This document shows, piece by piece, positions 5,457 to 7,975 of a stretch of DNA of 7,975 nt. Position 1 is the stretch's first letter; each line of letters opens with the position of its first letter. The notes under the pieces were generated by a model, which was not told the origin of the DNA, made no database searches, and was given only the letters and a program-made list of their open reading frames with translations. Source of the stretch: Deltaproteobacteria bacterium UBA5756. Its GTDB lineage: Bacteria; Desulfobacterota; Syntrophorhabdia; Syntrophorhabdales; Syntrophorhabdaceae. Made by a program: the position numbers and the translations under genes. The stretch spans positions 1 to 7,975 of the forward strand of contig DIFE01000142.1 in NCBI GenBank assembly GCA_002418985.1, in the 5' to 3' direction.

Positions 5457-6805
5457 AAGAAAAAGACGGCGGGTCGATATTGCGGTTTAAGGGAATGTAG
5501 AAGACCTTTATCCGTTTTGCGTCGATGCCGAAGAGGCCGCCAAGGATCTCGAAACCTGTACTTCCGTCCTGACGTGAGAGTTCGAGGAGGAAGGCAAACC
5601 GCATCTTCCAGTTTTCATCCTCCTCTTCCCTGGTATAGAGACCGTACAGAAGGCTTGTCATCAGGCGGCCTTCCCGCCTGCGCTGCTCGTAAAGGGTGAA
5701 CAGGGGTTTGATGATCCTTTCAAGACCGCGGCCCCTGAAAGGAAGCAGGGAAGGCGCCAGAAAGACATAGTCGTCGTCCTGTGACTTGTATTCGAAGAGC
5801 GGCCAGATGTTGAGGAAGGTCCTGTCCTCCTCCTCGATGCGCCAGTTGATGATGAGGACGCTGCTCTGGTAATAACGAGTGTCCTTAAAATACCATTCTC
5901 TCTCGGAGTAGAGTGGAAAGAGGAAATAGGATTTTCTGTCCCTGCCGACGGTTTCATTGGAATAGAAGGGGAAAAAAGAGAAACCTTTCGTTTCCCTGCC
6001 CTCCGACGAGGAAAGGAAAGGCCAGAGGTAATTCCACTCCTCCTTGTCTTCGTTGCGCCGATAGCTGAACAAAGGGTAGAGAACCCCCTTTGTTTCGTGC
6101 AGTCGGGAAACCGATTGCATGTAGAAAGGCAGGACAAACAGGATATCGATGGGGTTGTCCGTGTCGAGGTTCTTTTCCTCCTTTATCACGAAGGGCCAGA
6201 GAAAGAACCGGGTGTTCTTTGCACCCGGTCTCGAACGCGTGCCATAAAGCGGCCAGGCCTTGAAGCCCTCCTCGGCCCCGCTGTAAACGGAAAAGAAGGG
6301 CTAGGCGATATTGGTCTTCGTGGCCCCCTCATTTTTTGTATAGCTGTAAAGAGGCCAGAGAAAGAAACCCATTTCGTCATTCGTAAAACGTTTCTTCAGC
6401 ATACCGGCAAAGGGGAAAACCGCCGTAGCTTCCGGCCTCCTTTGTCGTGCCGTAGAAGAACAGAAGAAATGCCGTATTGCTTGCCTCTTCGGACCGTTGC
6501 GCCATGTAGATGGGAATGAAATAAGATTTCTTCGGGGAGGACTTGCCCAGGGGAAAAAGGTAGTTATATGTACCGCCCTCTTCGGAATCATAGGAGAACA
6601 GAAGAGGCCTGAATACAAAGTGGCGCTCGCCGTTCTCTTCGTCGTAGGAGACAAGGGGCCCAAGGAACCGCCTTTCCTCACCAAGCTCCCAGGAAACCGG
6701 CCAGACTGCCCGGAGACTGCATGGGAACAGGGCCGACAGGAAAAGAAGAAGCCCGCACAGGAAAAGCGGCTTGAATGACCCGATTCGCTTGAGGGTTGAA
6801 GGCAA
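5425..6805 (-). pseudogene. Secreted aromatic-repeat protein, broken by a frameshift and an amber codon
   Basis: Read as one gene from the TTG at 6805-6803 (Shine-Dalgarno AAGGA nine bases upstream) to the TGA at 5427-5425, this encodes about 459 residues after correcting one extra base. Residues 1-33 form a signal peptide (basic start, then LFLCGLLLFLSALF, cleavage likely after SLRA). The rest is a chain of degenerate units about 20-35 residues long around a core (F/L)-W-P-(L/F)-(F/Y), such as FFLWPLYSY, KAWPLYG, RFFLWPF, YLWPF, FSFFPFYSN, YFLFPLYSE and IWPLFEYK. They are separated by charged turns, which suggests beta-hairpins in an outer-membrane or periplasmic protein (inference). Two lesions interrupt it. 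An extra base in the GGGG run at 6412-6415 (or the adjacent AAAA) moves the frame by +1, and a TAG at 6303-6301 stands exactly where the Trp of a WPFF unit is expected. I recognise no named family. It starts 15 bp after the MCE gene, probably in one operon. The GTG at 6189 is an in-frame codon, not a credible start. Confidence 0.75.
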
Positions 6806-6820
6806 AGAATTTTCCTTACA

Positions 6821-7747
6821 CTAGAAAAAGATCCCGAATATCGTCCCGAGCACGGTAATCGGGGTCATCTCCTGCAGGCCTTCGGCGCCCTTCTGGACCT
6901 TCTTCATCGCTTTTTCGGTTTCGTTGTACAGGCTGTCATCCTTTGCCAGCTTACCCAGCGTACCCTCTCCCTTCCTGAGACCGTCGGTAAACTCCTTGAT
7001 ACCCGCCACGGCCTCCTTCGTTTCATCATAGAGCGCCTCATCCTTCGCCAACTTGCCGAGGGTGCCTTTGCCCTGCTCGATGTCTTTCGAGACGGCCTTC
7101 AATGACGACACCGTCTCCCTGGCGTCGTTGTACAGAGTATCATCCTTTACCAGTTTGCCCAGAGTACCTTTGCCCTTCTCTATATCGCTCGAGATCTTTT
7201 TGAAATCGCTGCTGACCACCTCAATATTGGCAAGGCTTTTCTTAATGGCCTCTTTTTCCGGTTCGCCCAGGAGCCCCTTGAAATCCTTCATGGTATCGCC
7301 GAAATTTTTGGCCGCCTCGCCGACCTCGGCAAACACCTGGTTGAGATCCGGCGGCGTTACCACATCCTGTATCCGGTCACCCGCGGCAAGGTACTGCGCG
7401 GCCTTCCCCGGAATGATCTCGATATATTTGTCGCCGAGAACGCCCTGGGTCTTGATGCTTACCTTGCTGTCCGCCGGAACCGGCACTCCTTTCCTGATGT
7501 GGAGCGATATCAGCGCCTTGTATCCCTCGAGTTTGATCCTGTCGACCTTGCCCACCTCGACACCGGCGATCTGGATCGGGGTGCGCGGGTCAAGACCTCC
7601 GGCGTTTTCAACGGTCACATACAGAAGATATCCCTGTTCCCGAAACCCTCCGAGGCTTCCTATCCTGAAGGACATGTAGAGAAGGACGAGGATTGCCGCG
7701 AGGACGAGAATACCCACCTTCAATTCCGGGGTCACTTTTTTATTCAT
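6821..7747 (-). CDS. MCE-family lipid-transport protein (MlaD-like) with C-terminal tail repeats
   Basis: MCE proteins form hexameric rings on the inner membrane that pass phospholipids or other lipids between an ABC transporter and the outer membrane. The 308-aa product has a short cytoplasmic start (MNKKVTPELK), one transmembrane helix at about 11-28, and a single MCE domain at about 38-115 (VTVENAGGLDPRTPIQIAGV at 44-63, then KTQGVLGDKYIEIIPG at 99-114). The helical tail contains three repeats spaced 34 residues apart, with GTLGKL at 194-199, 228-233 and 262-267, each followed by (V/A)KD-(D/E)-x-LY-(N/D). MlaD of E. coli is 183 aa and lacks this extension; longer MCE proteins with helical tails are known. 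Translation starts at ATG 7747 behind a strong AGGAGGT. No intact ATPase or permease gene is in the window; only an ATPase remnant precedes it. Confidence 0.92.
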   Translation of the reverse strand: MNKKVTPELKVGILVLAAILVLLYMSFRIGSLGGFREQGYLLYVTVENAGGLDPRTPIQIAGVEVGKVDRIKLEGYKALISLHIRKGVPVPADSKVSIKTQGVLGDKYIEIIPGKAAQYLAAGDRIQDVVTPPDLNQVFAEVGEAAKNFGDTMKDFKGLLGEPEKEAIKKSLANIEVVSSDFKKISSDIEKGKGTLGKLVKDDTLYNDARETVSSLKAVSKDIEQGKGTLGKLAKDEALYDETKEAVAGIKEFTDGLRKGEGTLGKLAKDDSLYNETEKAMKKVQKGAEGLQEMTPITVLGTIFGIFF

Positions 7748-7898
7748 GATTACCTCCTGTGAAGCCGGGTATTTTTGTCGTGTTCAAGAACTCCCGGGTT
7801 TCTTCGCGTTTGCTGGAGCGGATCTCCAGAGGGGTCCCGTGTTCTATGATCCGGCTGTCACTGCTGTCCAGGATAATCCGTTTCCCAAAATGCGTTCC
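7740..7898 (-). pseudogene. Remnant of an ABC-transporter ATPase C-terminus (MlaF-like)
   Basis: Between a TAA at 7901-7899 and a TAA at 7742-7740 lies a 52-codon frame without a start codon. Its middle reads RIIEHGTPLEIRSSKREETR, followed by EFLN. This fits the last residues of MlaF-type ABC ATPases, where a strand of the form G-R-I-x-x-x-G-T-P-E-E-I is followed by a helix ending in a phenylalanine near the C-terminus. No Walker, LSGGQ or switch motif is upstream: all three minus frames from 7899 to 7975 contain stops. The frame reads through the Shine-Dalgarno and start of the MCE gene, stopping eight bases inside it. ATPase directly before the MCE gene is the usual order in such operons, so this looks like a 5'-deleted gene. 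The similarity is short, hence moderate confidence. Confidence 0.5.
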
Positions 7899-7926
7899 TT
7901 ATAAAACAATAATTCAGGACAGGTAA
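7898..7926 (-). promoter_or_regulatory. Possible promoter for the MCE operon
   Basis: On the minus strand TTACCT (7926-7921, 3/6) and TATAAG (7903-7898, 5/6) are 17 bp apart. The stretch 7899-7975 is AT-richer than its surroundings and has stops in all minus frames, so it is probably noncoding. A promoter here would give the MCE gene its own transcription now that the ATPase gene is headless. The -35 match is poor. Confidence 0.3.
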
Positions 7927-7975
7927 ATCCCGCACTTCAAAACCAGGTTACCTTATCCGGCAGTCATTGATTCTC

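Noticed and set aside
5425..6189. A separate 254-aa gene starting at GTG 6189
   Set aside because: The frame upstream (6300-6190) continues the same repeat pattern without a break, there is no signal peptide, and the GTG is simply the Val of a WPFV unit. It is the 3' part of the broken gene starting at 6805.
6301..6303. UAG read as pyrrolysine or by programmed readthrough
   Set aside because: The codon falls in a Trp position of a W-P repeat, no recoding structure is evident, and a frameshift lies about 110 bp upstream in the same gene. Loss of function or sequencing error is simpler.
6940..7180. Possible CRISPR-like or tandem DNA repeat
   Set aside because: The roughly 102-bp periodicity is in frame and imperfect at DNA level; it reflects 34-residue protein repeats in the MCE tail, not a repeat-spacer array.
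7053..7679. 208-codon open frame on the plus strand
   Set aside because: It is antisense to the MCE gene, and its internal repetition (PRVPLP) only mirrors the GTLGKL repeats of the true product.

Overview
The window reads like the chromosome of a Gram-negative, moderately GC-rich anaerobe-type bacterium, most plausibly a deltaproteobacterium-like lineage (Desulfobacterota). This is an inference from the mix of an MCE lipid-transport protein, a signal-peptide protein built of aromatic repeats, a long-form phosphofructokinase and a GAF/HD-GYP regulator; no marker gene settles the taxonomy. Two parts are visible: a decayed mobile edge (about 1-1702) and a chromosomal part (about 1703-7975).

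Mobile edge. A degraded IS3-family element lies on the minus strand (about 122-1209). Its orfA is intact, its orfB has lost the 3' third including the last catalytic acidic residue, and only one terminal inverted repeat can be recognised (1190-1209). It interrupts a tyrosine recombinase gene, of which only the catalytic C-terminal part survives (1210-1610, plus strand). That fragment stops 92 bp short of the 3' end of a tRNA-Arg(UCU) gene (1703-1776, minus). Integrase next to a tRNA 3' end is the classic layout of a genomic island border, so the island would extend leftward out of the window and now lacks a working integrase.

Chromosomal part. Divergent from the tRNA, behind its own sigma70-like promoter, is a 30-codon gene (1963-2055) whose product matches the AURKAIP1/COX24 (mS38, mycobacterial bS22) type of small ribosomal protein. 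Its last 36 bp are antisense to, and codon-register aligned with, the 3' end of nfo (endonuclease IV, 2020-2853, minus). Divergent from nfo are a 417-residue phosphofructokinase (2926-4179) and, 38 bp on, a GAF plus HD-GYP protein (4218-5456) that is a predicted cyclic-di-GMP phosphodiesterase. The pair probably forms an operon.

The right third is a minus-strand operon read from the right edge: a headless remnant of an ABC-transporter ATPase (7740-7898), an MCE/MlaD-like membrane-anchored lipid-transport protein with three 34-residue tail repeats (6821-7747), and a secreted protein of aromatic W-P-(L/F)-(F/Y) repeats (5425-6805). The last is broken by one single-base frameshift and one amber codon that replaces a repeat tryptophan. 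Its 3' end overlaps the HD-GYP gene convergently by 32 bp.

The points most worth a second look are the micro ribosomal-protein gene and its antisense coding overlap with nfo, the mixed ATP/PPi active-site signature of the phosphofructokinase, the aromatic-repeat protein tied to an MCE operon, and the tRNA-Arg island border.
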